From CAVZAB01 sp963773155 (lineage in GTDB: Bacteria > Pseudomonadota > Alphaproteobacteria > Rhizobiales > Beijerinckiaceae): 64,000 nt of DNA. Under the pieces are notes generated by a model, which worked only from the letters and a program-made list of their open reading frames with translations, was not told the DNA's origin and ran no database searches. The DNA lies in assembly GCA_963773155.1 (NCBI GenBank), contig CAVZAB010000021.1:1-64000 (forward strand). The letters are read 5' to 3'. Positions 8,670 to 17,658 of the stretch are shown piece by piece. The position numbers and the translations under genes are program-made. The number at the start of each line of letters is the position of its first letter. Position 1 is the first letter of the stretch.

Positions 8670-10390
8670 CTAGTTGACCGGCATCGCCCCGGGCAGCACG
8701 TAGCTCCCGTCGAGGACGCTCGGGCCCGGACGGTAGATACGCATCAGGAAGTTCCAACCGGGTTTGACGTCAAGGCGGTTCGGCTTGTCGCCGCAAAGCT
8801 CCTTCGAGCCAAAATAGGCGGTGAGCGTGCCGTCTGAGTTTAGTTTCGCATTGGAGCTATTGAGGATGTTGTTGTCGGTCTTCATGTAGCCGTCGTCGCC
8901 GTAGAGCGTGATCGACCAGAAGGCATTGTTCTCGGGGACCTTGTAGGTCGCCGTGTAGCATTTGCCCGGATCGAACTGACCGCCATAGTTGAGATAGGTC
9001 GCGTCCTTCTCGGGGTTGAGGCCCCAGGCGGCGGCCGCGGCGATGTGGCGGGTTGTCTCATTGACCGTGCCGCGCGGCCCCATCATGCCCTTCCAGCTTG
9101 GGTACTGCTTCGAACTCCAGTTCGTATTGCCTCGTCAGCGCGTTGAGCGAGTTCCGGGTCCCATATCGAGGGTGGCTTCGGATCGGCGCTGCGGCCTCGA
9201 TTACGAGCTGGTCCTGGATCGCATTGACGTGCGCGACCTCGGCCGGGTCGTCGGGATTGAAGAGCTGGGTGCGGACTGCAACTAGCACGTATTTCGTGTC
9301 GTTCGGAAGCGCGTGCTTGCCCGGCTCGTAGAACACCGCGGGGGCGTAGTGGTCGTTGTCGACGACGAGCACGGACAGGAACCGGCCCGGCGGGACCTTC
9401 GGGATGGTGATTGATGCGCCTTTGGCGGTGTCGACGATCGCGGCGGAGTAGAGCGTATCCCGGTTCATCCGCACCACGGTCTGCTGATCGAGCGGGGTCG
9501 GAGCGCGGACGTGGTAGAACCGGTTGATGCCGCTGGCCAGCGCCTGGATGTTCAAAAAGCTGCGGTCGCTCTCTGCGCGGATGTAGGTCTCGGGCGTCAC
9601 CTCTACAAGCGGTGAAGCGACGGCCGCGGGCTTGAGCTCGGCGGACACGAGGGGCGGCTGCTTCCACGACCCGTCGAGTGCCTCAGGCTTTGGCTGATAA
9701 AGGCGCATGATCAAAAAGAACGGCCCGGCCGGCGCAGGCAGCCAGTTCGAGTCCATCTCCGCGCCCGGCGACTCGTGCTGGATATGGAGCGTGACCCCTC
9801 CGTCCGCGTCCCGCTTCAGATTTGGCAGCATCGCAGAGTTGATGAGGTAGCGGTTGAGGGGGTTGGCGGAAAGCAGGCTGGCCGGAAGCTCGTAAAGGGT
9901 CAGCGACCAGAAGGCGCCGACCGGCGGGAACGCGCCAGGCGGGAAGCGGAGGACGTAGCTTTTGCTTGAACCGTCGAGTTTCGTGCCCGCGCTGTCGACG
10001 AAATAGGCGGGATACATCGCCTCTTCTCTCGAATTGCCGTAAATGCCAAGGACGGCCCCGGCCATGCGGTAGAGATAATTGTTCCTCAGATAGGCCCGCG
10101 TCCCGAACAGATCGCCGCTCGTCACCTTGCCGGTGTCGACGTCGCTCGTTTTGAAAGCGCCGAATTCCGCCCAAGCGTCGGCCATGCCGTCCTTAACCGC
10201 CTGCAGGATATCCGGCGGCAGGTCGCCGGAGACGAAGCGGCGCCCGCCTGCGATCCCGAGCTTGGCGAAGCGCTCCCTCAAGGCGACCTCGGTCGGATCG
10301 GTCGGGGCGTAGCTTAGGACGAAGTTCAGGATGTCGAAGAATTCGGGCGAGGTCTTCTGCGCTTCGACCGAGAGCGGCGGGGGTATTTGT
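8670..10390 (-). pseudogene. DUF1214 - DUF1254/DUF1214 fusion, 5'-truncated and frameshifted
   Basis: Two related envelope-type domains run in one frame. The upstream part (10390 to about 9645) is the C-terminal half of a DUF1254/DUF1214 protein, with TRAYLRNNYLYRMAGA, PPVGAFWSLTLYE and LIMRLYQPKPEALDGSWK, which is where such proteins normally stop. Instead the frame runs on, without a signal peptide, into a second protein starting VEVTPETYIRAESD, then HVRAPTPLDQQTVVRMNRDTLYS and RFLSVLVVDNDHY. A one-base shift near 9100 is needed to join its end, AAAAWGLNPEKDATYLNY...NNAFWSITLYGDDGY and PGPSVLDGSYVLPGA. At the 5' end the frame is closed by TGA at about 10393 with no start codon. Function of these domains is unknown. 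Confidence 0.75.
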
Positions 10391-10874
10391 ATTCATCGCT
10401 TCTTACAACAGCGCGGACGATGCAATGGCGGACTACGCCGCAGTCAAGGATCTGTACAGCAAGGGTGTGATCGACACCTACGACGCCGCAGTTGTGAACA
10501 AAAACAGTGACGGGACTGTACAAGTCAGCAAGCACGAAAAGCCTACGCAGAAGGCCGTGTGGACAGGCGCGCTCGTCGGCGCAGTCGTGGGGGTGCTCTT
10601 TCCCCCGTCCATCATCCCGATGATGGCCGCTGGAGGCCTCACGGGCGGGATGATCGGCCACCTCTGGGCTGGCATGTCGCGCGGAGACTTGAAAGAGTTC
10701 GGCGATACTCTCGACTATGGGACCGCCGCACTGGTGGTCGTGGGCAAGACCAGGCTGGCAGACAAGATCGCCAACGCCACTGCCAAGGCGCAGAAGAGGA
10801 TCGAGAAGCAGTTGAAGGTCGATGCGAAGAACTTCGACAAGGAACTCGACGCATTGGCCAAAGCGGCCGCGTAA
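10383..10874 (+). pseudogene. DUF1269-like membrane protein missing its first residues
   Basis: The frame reads VFVFIASYNSADDAMADYAAVKDLY, a typical first strand and helix of small DUF1269/DUF6325-type proteins, before the first ATG (10425). A start codon is missing only a few codons upstream of position 10383. The middle contains a glycine-rich hydrophobic hairpin (VWTGALVGAVVGVLFPPSIIPMMAAGGLTGGMIGH). The C-terminal half is charged, with ALVVVGKTRLADKIANA and a Lys-rich helix. Its 5' end abuts the equally truncated 5' end of the DUF1254 fusion on the other strand. Translation from ATG 10425 would give 149 residues lacking the first beta strand. Confidence 0.6.
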
Positions 10875-11179
10875 TCCTGCGGTAGAGGCAATTTCAAGAT
10901 TGCCTGATGCGTCGAACGCGAGGTGTCCGCGGCCGTTTTCGGTAGGTGCTCCCGACTGAGCGCCAAGCCGAAGCGGACGCGGACATGCTGCAGTTTGTCG
11001 TCATGCCGCTCTGGAATACAGCGCCGGCGACGAGACAGCCGTTCCTGTTGTACACCTGCAATGGAACCTGCTGCGATCGGCCTACCCGACATAAAGTTGC
11101 TTGGCCTCGCAATCGCCCCAAGCGGTCATTGGGCGACTGTCGCCGTTCCTCACAGCGCAGCACTCTCTTGGAGGGCCAT
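10875..11179. other. Intergenic
   Basis: No supported gene in this 305-bp stretch. A ribosome site (GAGG) at its end belongs to the next gene. Confidence 0.5.
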
Positions 11180-11629
11180 TTGAACCCAACCTATATCTCG
11201 GCATTCGCCGCCCTGGCGGGCGCTGTGATCGGCGGGCTGACGTCGTTTGCGACCTCGTAGTTGACGCAGCGGACGCAGTTGCTCCACGCGCACCGCGAAG
11301 CCGAACGTGCCAAGTTGGAGGCGCTTTACAGCGACTTCATCGCCGAGGCCGCGCGCCTTTTTGGAGACGCCCAAACCCGGAATGCGGAAGAGATCACCGC
11401 ATTGATAGGGCTATATGCCATGGTCGGACATATGCGCTTGGTTTCCGACCGGACAGTGATCGACGCTGCGGTCCGGGTTGAAGACACAATCATCGCGGCC
11501 TACCTTGGGGCAAACCGCACGTTTCAGGAAGTCGTGGAATACGCCCATACGGGCGGGTTGGGATTCCTGACCGATTTCGGCGAGGCGGCCAGAAAAGACA
11601 TCGCTGCCCGCACATTGGCGGTGCGGTGA
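11180..11629 (+). CDS. Small single-pass membrane protein with an in-frame stop
   Basis: The frame starts at TTG 11180, with GGAGG six bases before it: NPTYISAFAALAGAVIGGLTSFATS. Then comes TAG at 11258-11260, and the same frame continues LTQRTQLLHAHREAERAKLEALYSDFIAEAARLFGDA to a stop at 11629. The pattern of one N-terminal glycine/alanine-rich membrane helix followed by an amphipathic helical cytoplasmic domain is that of a widespread hypothetical family, in which the stop position is usually Trp (SWLTQR). TAG is therefore best explained as a G-to-A change of TGG, by error or by mutation. Role unknown. Confidence 0.6.
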
Positions 11630-12085
11630 CGAGTCACCGGCGTTCCGCTCGTGGAGGCAGCGGATTGCTTAAAGCGCCGTGGAGTGGGTTCGCACGCCGT
11701 TCCGCAGGCGCCTCGACAACTGCACCGTCGAGTGGCAGGGCACGCCGACGCGCACCGTGATCGCCACCGGGCGAGTCGTGGCGTTGTGGCATGGTCAACG
11801 GTGCCGTTACTTTCCCGTGTTAAAGCTCGTTTGCGATCCACCGAGCGTTGAACTTCAATCTGTCTCGCGTATGCCGAGATTGCGAGCTTCGCCGGTGCCA
11901 GGAAGGCGCTTGCGCTCGATCAATGTGAAGGATTTTAGTCGAGATATCATTTGCAAATGTTGTCAGTGGCGATTGTGACCGCCCCCTTTAATTGTCGTGC
12001 GAAACGCGGGAGCCCTTTGCGCGGAGTTGTGGTACGAAGCGATCAATATAGGCGCGGCCATAACGCAGTATGTAGTTGACCAGTA
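11630..12085. other. Intergenic
   Basis: About 450 bases with only short frames of no recognisable family on either strand. Confidence 0.45.
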
Positions 12086-12850
12086 ATGAGGCACAACGAA
12101 GCCATGCCACAAGAGCAAGAAACAGAGCAAAGGCAGTCCTTCCCTAGTCGGGGGACGCTTTATATGTGGGTCATCCTCGCCGTTTTTCTGGCAGCCACGT
12201 TCTTCGTCTCAGTTTCGCTCGTCAATTCGGTGAGCCCGATTGCCATACACGACATTCTTTCCCCACATTCACTAAAAGCGAACGTCATTGTAGTTCTTTC
12301 CTACTGCCTTCCCTATGCGTTGGGTGCGGCCATTTGGTCCCTGTGGCGCTCGACACTTCAGATTGCTCGTACAAGATTGTCTGAAGCCTGGTCTATTGCC
12401 GCCATTTTCTTGAACATAACGATAAGTCTCTTCGTTGCATCGATCTTCATTCCGTTCGATCTCGCAATTGCGTACTGGCCAGGTATCCCCCGATCGGAGG
12501 ATTTGACTATCCCCCCAGCAGTTGCTTCCATCCTTTCCCCCCTTCTCGTTCTTACCGGTGGGTTAGTTGGGCGTTGGGTATCGCAGATCGTGTATGGTCT
12601 AGAGGTCCGAACCTATCTGAAGGGCGCGATCTCATCGGTCTTAAGAATTTCATTGATCTTGGTCTGTCTTGGTTTAATTTGGGTCCTGTTTGGCTTTGTC
12701 TTTGCATTATCAGGCCTGTCAGGTGTGGTAATGTGCGTGGTGGGTATATTTCTCATTTTTGTTGCGGTTCAGATGAAGCTGCGGCAGGCCCGTCTTTTTG
12801 GTCGCTCCGGCGACGACGCCAAGGTGCATCCCTCAAATACGACGACATGA
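12086..12850 (+). CDS. Multi-pass membrane protein of unknown function
   Basis: 254 residues, with an acidic/Gln-rich N-terminus of about 25 residues. Hydrophobic segments follow at about 27-48 (MWVILAVFLAATFFVSVSLV), 64-86, 100-125, 145-165 and a pair at 183-232, so five or six membrane spans. The tail is basic then polar (MKLRQARLFGRSGDDAK). I do not recognise the family. Base composition is clearly less GC-rich than the core genes and codon choice more relaxed, which suits acquired DNA. The start is ATG 12086 or ATG 12104; neither has a strong ribosome site. No neighbour suggests a pathway. Confidence 0.55.
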   Translation: MRHNEAMPQEQETEQRQSFPSRGTLYMWVILAVFLAATFFVSVSLVNSVSPIAIHDILSPHSLKANVIVVLSYCLPYALGAAIWSLWRSTLQIARTRLSEAWSIAAIFLNITISLFVASIFIPFDLAIAYWPGIPRSEDLTIPPAVASILSPLLVLTGGLVGRWVSQIVYGLEVRTYLKGAISSVLRISLILVCLGLIWVLFGFVFALSGLSGVVMCVVGIFLIFVAVQMKLRQARLFGRSGDDAKVHPSNTTT

Positions 12851-13098
12851 GGGGGCGCCTCCGCCTCGACCTGGGGTTGGAGGGTCGGGTTTCACAATTA
12901 TCTATGGAGTGGCAACCCCGGTAAGGCCACCGCGCATAGGCAACGTGCAAAGGTACTGATGGGGCCGACGATTGTCACCGTCCCATTTACAATGCCGAGG
13001 AATGACGTCCGCTCGCAGACGCGTCTTCAGGCCCACTTCTTGCTCTGCTCGTTCGCCCAAATCGTGCGCGCTCGTCACTTCTGTCTGCATGGAAGGCT

Positions 13099-13725
13099 CT
13101 ATAAAGGAGACCAAAACAAGCGACTTGTGATGCTGTCGCTGGTTCCGCTGGCCTTGTGCGGCTGCCAGTCTTCGCCGAAGAGCAAGGAGGAGCTTGTAGT
13201 GATCTGCGCCAATTCAGCCAACCGGCACCGGGACAGCAGTATTTTGAGGAATGTCAGGCGTTCTTTCCGGCATCCACAAAGCAACTGCAGAACGAGGTCA
13301 GCAAGGTATGGAATGGCCGGTTTGTCTTCGACCTCGAGCCTTGCGCCGAGGTTGTCCCAGAAAAAGATGCCCAGTTTAGCGCAGGTCTTGGCCAGACCAA
13401 GGAAGGCATCACGGCAATCGCGGCCTTGATCGCTGCGTGTCCCACCACTGATTTTGCGTTTGGTGACCTGGTAGCGAATGTCGTTTTCTGAGCCGTTGGT
13501 ATGGAGCGGGATTTCGGGTCGCTCGAGAACCCTAAGGAGCTCTGGCTTATTGGCCCGTAGCCGCTTGAGTAGTCGGTCGAGCGAGACGAAGCCTGTCGTG
13601 CGCTTGAAGATGCGGTCGAAGCGGGTCCGCAACGCGGCTTTGCGCTGCGGCGAAGGATCGGCCCGGTAGGTGAGGAGGTCCCGGTAGAACCGCCAGATCA
13701 AGCCACGCAGCTTTTTCTGCGCCAT
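13099..13725 (-). pseudogene. Transposase remnant, IS66-like
   Basis: The frame gives AQKKLRGLIWRFYRDL, LRTRFDRIFKRTTGFVSLDRLLKRLRANKPELLRVL, LHTNGSENDIR..VTKRKISGGTRS, GRDCRDAFLGLAKTCAKLGIFFWD and LGARLEV. This is the C-terminal third of a DDE transposase common in Rhizobiales; the NGSENDIR...KRKISGGTRS block corresponds to the region around the last catalytic Glu of IS66-type enzymes. Upstream the protein continues in another frame (DYDPLTN near 13760) and then fades, so the 5' two thirds are lost or scrambled. The last 40 or so residues (past about 13220) are probably outside the element. The family assignment is from memory of the pattern. Confidence 0.65.
13127..13222 (+). pseudogene. 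Lipoprotein N-terminus, apparently interrupted
   Basis: AAAGGAGA at about 13104 precedes a frame from GTG/ATG 13127-13130 that reads MLSLVPLALCGCQSSPKSKEELVVICAN. The run LALCGC is a classic lipobox with Cys as the lipidated residue. After about 30 residues the frame loses protein-like character and overlaps the end of the transposase remnant on the opposite strand. I infer a lipoprotein gene cut by the insertion element. It could also be chance. Confidence 0.35.
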
Positions 13726-13825
13726 CCGATTGTGCTCGGTGAAGGCCGATTGGTGAGGGGGTCGTAGTCGCTGCCGCCATTGATCCGTTCACTGAAGCGG
13801 CCGTAATCGAGTCTCGTGCGACCAC

Positions 13826-14379
13826 TGTACCATAGTTTTAGAACCGCGAGGGCTCGCGATTGAAGTCTTGCCCGCGATCTCAGACAGGTTATGCAGATCG
13901 CGGATTTTTTTTGAGCGCTGGCTGGCCGCGCGGATTTTCTCGGCGATGGCCTCTTTGAACGCGAGCGAAGGAATACGAACGAAGGAAGGGTTGTGCGGCG
14001 TATTGGAAGAACGAACCACGCGATGCCATATACAGGATTATCGTCCAGCTGGGGAAATCCTGCCAACGTCGCCACTGGCGGTCGCATCGCGTACATGAAA
14101 CCAAACCGCTTATCGCCATGGCAGTTTTAACTTTGCGGTCCTGGTACGGCCGCCTTTTGGCAGACTGAAATATCGAACATTATTTCGATTCTTGTTTGGA
14201 AAAACGAACAATCCGGCTTGACTGTTGGGGGTTGGTGCTACGCCATCCTCTTTGAGGCCGACGTACCTCACCGCTACCGAAATGCGCGGTCAGACGAAGC
14301 CGTACTTTACCTCGTGATGACCTATGTCGAACGGGTCGGTTGATGACCCTCGGAATTAGACCGCGCTAGCGCCACCGGG
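13826..14379. other. Non-coding or decayed stretch
   Basis: No intact gene. The minus strand near 13860-13960 has a charged helical fragment (FKEAIAEKIRAASQRSKKIRDLHNL) that could be the decayed 5' part of the neighbouring transposase or another gene. The plus strand around 14217-14343 has a short frame, GWCYAILFEADVPHRY, that I cannot assign. Confidence 0.4.
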
Positions 14380-14658
14380 TCATTTGGTCAAGGCGCACAT
14401 CATCATCGGCATGCTACCGCAGCACATCATCATTGGCATGCCAGAATTCATCATTGCCATCATGCGATCACAACATTCTTTGAACATCTCCATAGACATG
14501 CCATCTATTGGTTTTACTTCGCAAGTCATGCCCTTAGAGGTCAAGGTGCAACTCATCTGCGCCATCATCATCGGCATGGGCATCATTCCGTTCATCATCG
14601 GCATCATGCCGGCCATCATCGGCATTGGCATCGGCATCATGGCTGGGGTGGTGTTCAT
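14380..14658 (-). CDS. Methionine-rich small protein (37% Met)
   Basis: 92 residues from ATG 14656-14658, with GGAG six bases upstream. 34 residues are Met and 7 are Cys (37, 46, 62, 63, 79, 80, 88). The first 35 residues are nearly all Met, Pro, Gly and Ala (PMPMPMMAGMMPMM). The middle is a folded-looking segment (SCTLTSKGMTCEVKPIDGMSMEMFKECCDRM), and the end repeats MMxxGMPMMMCCG and SMPMMMC. There is no signal peptide and no charged binding domain. Met plus Cys clusters of this type are typical of soft-metal ligands (Cu(I), Ag(I)); metal binding is my inference. It is isolated: no copper transporter or regulator lies near. Low codon complexity makes it an easy gene to miss. Confidence 0.7.
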   Translation of the reverse strand: MNTTPAMMPMPMPMMAGMMPMMNGMMPMPMMMAQMSCTLTSKGMTCEVKPIDGMSMEMFKECCDRMMAMMNSGMPMMMCCGSMPMMMCALTK

Positions 14659-15002
14659 CGTCGACTCCAAAAAATTGCTAAAAGCGCCCTGTCGCTTCAT
14701 GGCTTGCGTGTAAACACCGTGGTCTCTTCTGAGCAATAGGGATTGAGCTCAGATATTCGCTTTCATCCGTTTGCGCGACAGACATGACGGGTTTGCTGGA
14801 GAGAAGGGCAATTCTAACGGAGCTTTATCTGATTTAGCGGATGGCCAAGCGCGCTGCGCTCGCGACCCACAATCCTGCCAGGACCAACCGGCCAGACCCA
14901 TGATTAGCCCTCCGATTCTCAAAGGTTTCAGGGAGTTCAACTCCCGGCTGCCGTCGTCGAAACAGGCAGCTGCCGGGTTCGGCTTTGGCCCAACAAGGTT
15001 GG
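14659..15002. other. Intergenic
   Basis: 344 bases holding the promoter region of the Met-rich gene on the minus strand and the 3' flank of the acyl-CoA synthetase operon. No gene or clear terminator seen. Confidence 0.5.
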
Positions 15003-16577
15003 TCAGCCGAGAACGCCATAGTGCGACCGCAGGATCTCTTGCACCACGCGTCGGTCGATTTTGCCAGGACCGTTCAGCGGCAGTTCATCAACGAATTCAA
15101 TACGCCGCGGATGCGCATAGGCTGGCGCATTGGCAAGGCAGAACTGTTTGAGTTCGATTTCTGTTGCGTCCGATCCCTTGACTTTGACGACCATTGCGGC
15201 CGGCACTTCGCCTTTATGCCGGTGTGGCAGGGCGACGACGGACGCTTCGGCCACGGCCGGATGCCGGAGCAGGACGTTCTCGACTTCGAGGGGATAGACG
15301 TTCTCTCCACCCGAATTGAACATGTCGTCGGTGCGGCCCTTAAAGTAAAAGAAGCCGTCGGCATCGCGATTGAACAGGTCGCCGGTCTTAAGCCAGCCGT
15401 CGGTGAGGCGCTCGCGATTGACCTCTGGCAGCCGATAGTAACCCGGCGTCACGCCGGGGTTACGTACCCAGAGTTCGCCATAGGACGCGGATTCGCTGCC
15501 ATCGGCGTTGATAAGTTTGACCTCGCCCTCCGGCCAGGCCACGCCGCAGCTGCCGTGCGGCACCGCGCGACCGTCGATCGGAGGTCCTATCATCACCGGC
15601 CCACCCTCTGTCAAACCGTAGCTCTCGGACGCGGGAACGCCAAACGCCGTCTCAACGTCATCGAGCAATTGCTTTGGGGTTGGCGCCGAGCCGATCTTCA
15701 ACGATTTTAGTGCAGAAAAATCGAGGCTATTGATGAGATCGCGCTCCTGCAGGAGCAAAGAGAAGACCGCAGGTACACCGCCGGCATGGGTGCAACGCCA
15801 ATCCGAGAGAACCTGGAGGAATCGACGCGGCTCGAAACTTGGTAGGATCACAACTGAGCCGCCGGCGCTCAGCATTGGTTTGATTGCCCCGGCCATGGCG
15901 TTCTTGTGGTAGAGCGGGACAGCCGCCAGCGCTCGGCTTTCAGGCGGGATTGGCCAATTGCGGTGCAGGCAGGCGATCCACCAGCACTGTCCGACATGAG
16001 TCAACACCACGCCTTTCGGCTTCCCGGTCGAACCCGATGTGTAGGGCAGGAACGCGGGGTGCGTGGCCGGGAGCTTCGGCGGCGCGAAATCCGAGGTGCT
16101 TTCGGCGAGTTCTTCCTCGTAACCGCGCCAACCCGCAACGCTTGGGCCGAGAATTAAGCGGAGAGTCACGCCGGATTCCTCAGCTACTTGGGCAACCCGA
16201 GCGTTGATGACCGGATCGACAACCACGCCGACGCTACCGGAATCGCTGATGACGTAGCCGATCATATCAGCGGCGAGTTTTGTGTTGAGCGGCACGGGAA
16301 CAATGCCGGCCCGCATCGCTCCGAACATGATCTCGATGAATTCGATGCGGTTGCCGATCGACATCGCCAGCCGATCGCCGGCCTTCATGCCAAGTCGAAC
16401 CAGCGTTGCGGCGAAACGGTCTAGGCGTGCCTCGAGTGCCGCATAGGTGATTTCACGAGCTGTGCTGGATGACAGATCGATGAGCGCAACCTTATCGGCG
16501 AAGCGCCTTGCCGCGTCGCTGCACCAATAGCCGAGGTTAGTCGATTGAAGTTTGGTGGATAGCATGATTGGTCTCAC
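15003..16577 (-). CDS. AMP-forming acyl-CoA synthetase
   Basis: Activates a carboxylic acid to its CoA thioester through an acyl-adenylate. 524 residues. The P-loop-like YTSGSTGKPKGV is at 179-190. Then come YGLTEGGPV (A5-type motif), ELWVRNPGVTPGYY, WLKTGDL, FKGRTDDMFNSGGENVYPLEVE (hinge) and the catalytic-lysine tail LPLNGPGKIDRR. The start GTG (16577-16575) overlaps the upstream gene's stop as GTGA, so it is translationally coupled. It is the last gene of the liv operon. The substrate cannot be read from sequence; medium-chain, aryl or alicyclic acids are all possible. The binding-protein/permease set upstream suggests the acid is imported by the same operon. Confidence 0.9.
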   Translation of the reverse strand: MRPIMLSTKLQSTNLGYWCSDAARRFADKVALIDLSSSTAREITYAALEARLDRFAATLVRLGMKAGDRLAMSIGNRIEFIEIMFGAMRAGIVPVPLNTKLAADMIGYVISDSGSVGVVVDPVINARVAQVAEESGVTLRLILGPSVAGWRGYEEELAESTSDFAPPKLPATHPAFLPYTSGSTGKPKGVVLTHVGQCWWIACLHRNWPIPPESRALAAVPLYHKNAMAGAIKPMLSAGGSVVILPSFEPRRFLQVLSDWRCTHAGGVPAVFSLLLQERDLINSLDFSALKSLKIGSAPTPKQLLDDVETAFGVPASESYGLTEGGPVMIGPPIDGRAVPHGSCGVAWPEGEVKLINADGSESASYGELWVRNPGVTPGYYRLPEVNRERLTDGWLKTGDLFNRDADGFFYFKGRTDDMFNSGGENVYPLEVENVLLRHPAVAEASVVALPHRHKGEVPAAMVVKVKGSDATEIELKQFCLANAPAYAHPRRIEFVDELPLNGPGKIDRRVVQEILRSHYGVLG

Positions 16578-17200
16578 GGGTGGGTCAGCACAACCTCACC
16601 TTTCGGGGTATCGAGGACGGCGAGAAAGCCCGACGCGGCCGCGCCTTTGACGGCGATTGGGATCGCAAGTCTCTCAAACAGCTGAGCCAACGGTTCTGGT
16701 TCAGGCTGCAGGACCGCAAAGGAGCGAAGTCGGCAGCCCGTTGGAGTCGCACGGGAGGGATGTGGGGTCCCACCCCAATCAATGACGAATGGAATGGCCT
16801 CACCGTGCCAATCGTCCTTAAGATAGAGGATCGACCAGGCTATCCGAGATCCGTCCGGGCGACTGCGATGCATGGCGACAGGGCCGTCGACCGAGAGCCC
16901 CGCTTGCCTCGCTGCCTCGCCAAATGCTGCAATGTCAGGCACGTTGATCGCAAATGTCATAATCCCTGGTGCGACTTGGGCGGCAATCCGGCCACCGCGA
17001 GTGCCGGCGAGATCTTGCGCCGGGTCAGGCGCGATGACTTCGAAATAACTCCCGCCATCGAGAGCGAGCAGACTGTTGCGAGTCCCCAAACCCGGATGCG
17101 ATCCGCCTCGCACAGGCGCAACCCCGGTCAACCTCTCAATCAGTGCGGTGCCGGACTCGAGGTCCGGCGCAGCCCAGAGGATGTGGTCGAGTCGAATCAA
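16574..17200 (-). CDS. VOC-family protein (glyoxalase-like domain 3)
   Basis: 208 residues beginning MIRLDHILWAAPDLESG, the usual opening of the glyoxalase-like 3 domain of the vicinal oxygen chelate fold. Conserved features are HPGLGTRNSLLALDGGSYFEVIAPDP and, later, PFVIDWGGTPHPS. Proteins of this group are usually of unknown reaction, sometimes lactoyl-glutathione-like or extradiol dioxygenase-like. The start ATG overlaps the thioesterase stop (17197-17200), so it is coupled. In this operon it may act on a CoA-linked or ring intermediate; that is inference from context only. Confidence 0.75.
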   Translation of the reverse strand: MIRLDHILWAAPDLESGTALIERLTGVAPVRGGSHPGLGTRNSLLALDGGSYFEVIAPDPAQDLAGTRGGRIAAQVAPGIMTFAINVPDIAAFGEAARQAGLSVDGPVAMHRSRPDGSRIAWSILYLKDDWHGEAIPFVIDWGGTPHPSRATPTGCRLRSFAVLQPEPEPLAQLFERLAIPIAVKGAAASGFLAVLDTPKGEVVLTHP

Positions 17201-17658
17201 CGTATGGCTCCCTCCGTAGCGCGCGGCGGAAGCGTCAGGTAAACGCCTCTGCCGCTCGCCACCAACCTATTGGTTGCATCGAAGATGCGGGCCTCGGCCG
17301 TCGCCAGCGTTGCGCCAAGTTTGATCACCGTAGCCCGGGCGATCATCGTGCCGGGTATGGCGGCACGATGATAGTCGATGCGGAGATCGACGGTCGGCAC
17401 GCCGCGCCCGATGCGCGCGGCAATGGCATAGTCTGCGGCGAGATCGATCAGCGACGCAAGAATTCCACCATGCGCATAACTCGAGCTGGGATCGGATCCA
17501 AATTCGCCGCGCCACGGCATCGTGATCGCAATTTCGTGCGGGCCGAGGCTGAGCAGTCGGACGCCGAGCCAGCCGTGGAATGGGCAGTTTCGGACCATAG
17601 CATCGAGCGCGTCGAATTCAACGCCGTCAGCTGAAATTGGCTGCACGGAATCGATCAT
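17197..17658 (-). CDS. PaaI-type hotdog thioesterase
   Basis: 153 residues with the PaaI/YdiI hotdog signature SSSYAHGGILASLIDLAADYA, containing the HGG turn and the Asp on the long helix. It is followed by VDLRIDYHRAA and ATVIKLGATLATAEARI. Such enzymes hydrolyse acyl- or aryl-CoA esters, often to rescue CoA in catabolic pathways. The start is coupled to the upstream reductase gene (stop at 17655). Its presence with an acyl-CoA synthetase fits a CoA-dependent degradation route. Confidence 0.85.
   Translation of the reverse strand: MIDSVQPISADGVEFDALDAMVRNCPFHGWLGVRLLSLGPHEIAITMPWRGEFGSDPSSSYAHGGILASLIDLAADYAIAARIGRGVPTVDLRIDYHRAAIPGTMIARATVIKLGATLATAEARIFDATNRLVASGRGVYLTLPPRATEGAIR

Noticed and set aside
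14384..14713. Plus-strand Ile-rich frame opposite the Met-rich gene
   Set aside because: It is the complement of Met codon repeats (cat read as atc/tca). The minus frame has the ribosome site and Cys pattern.
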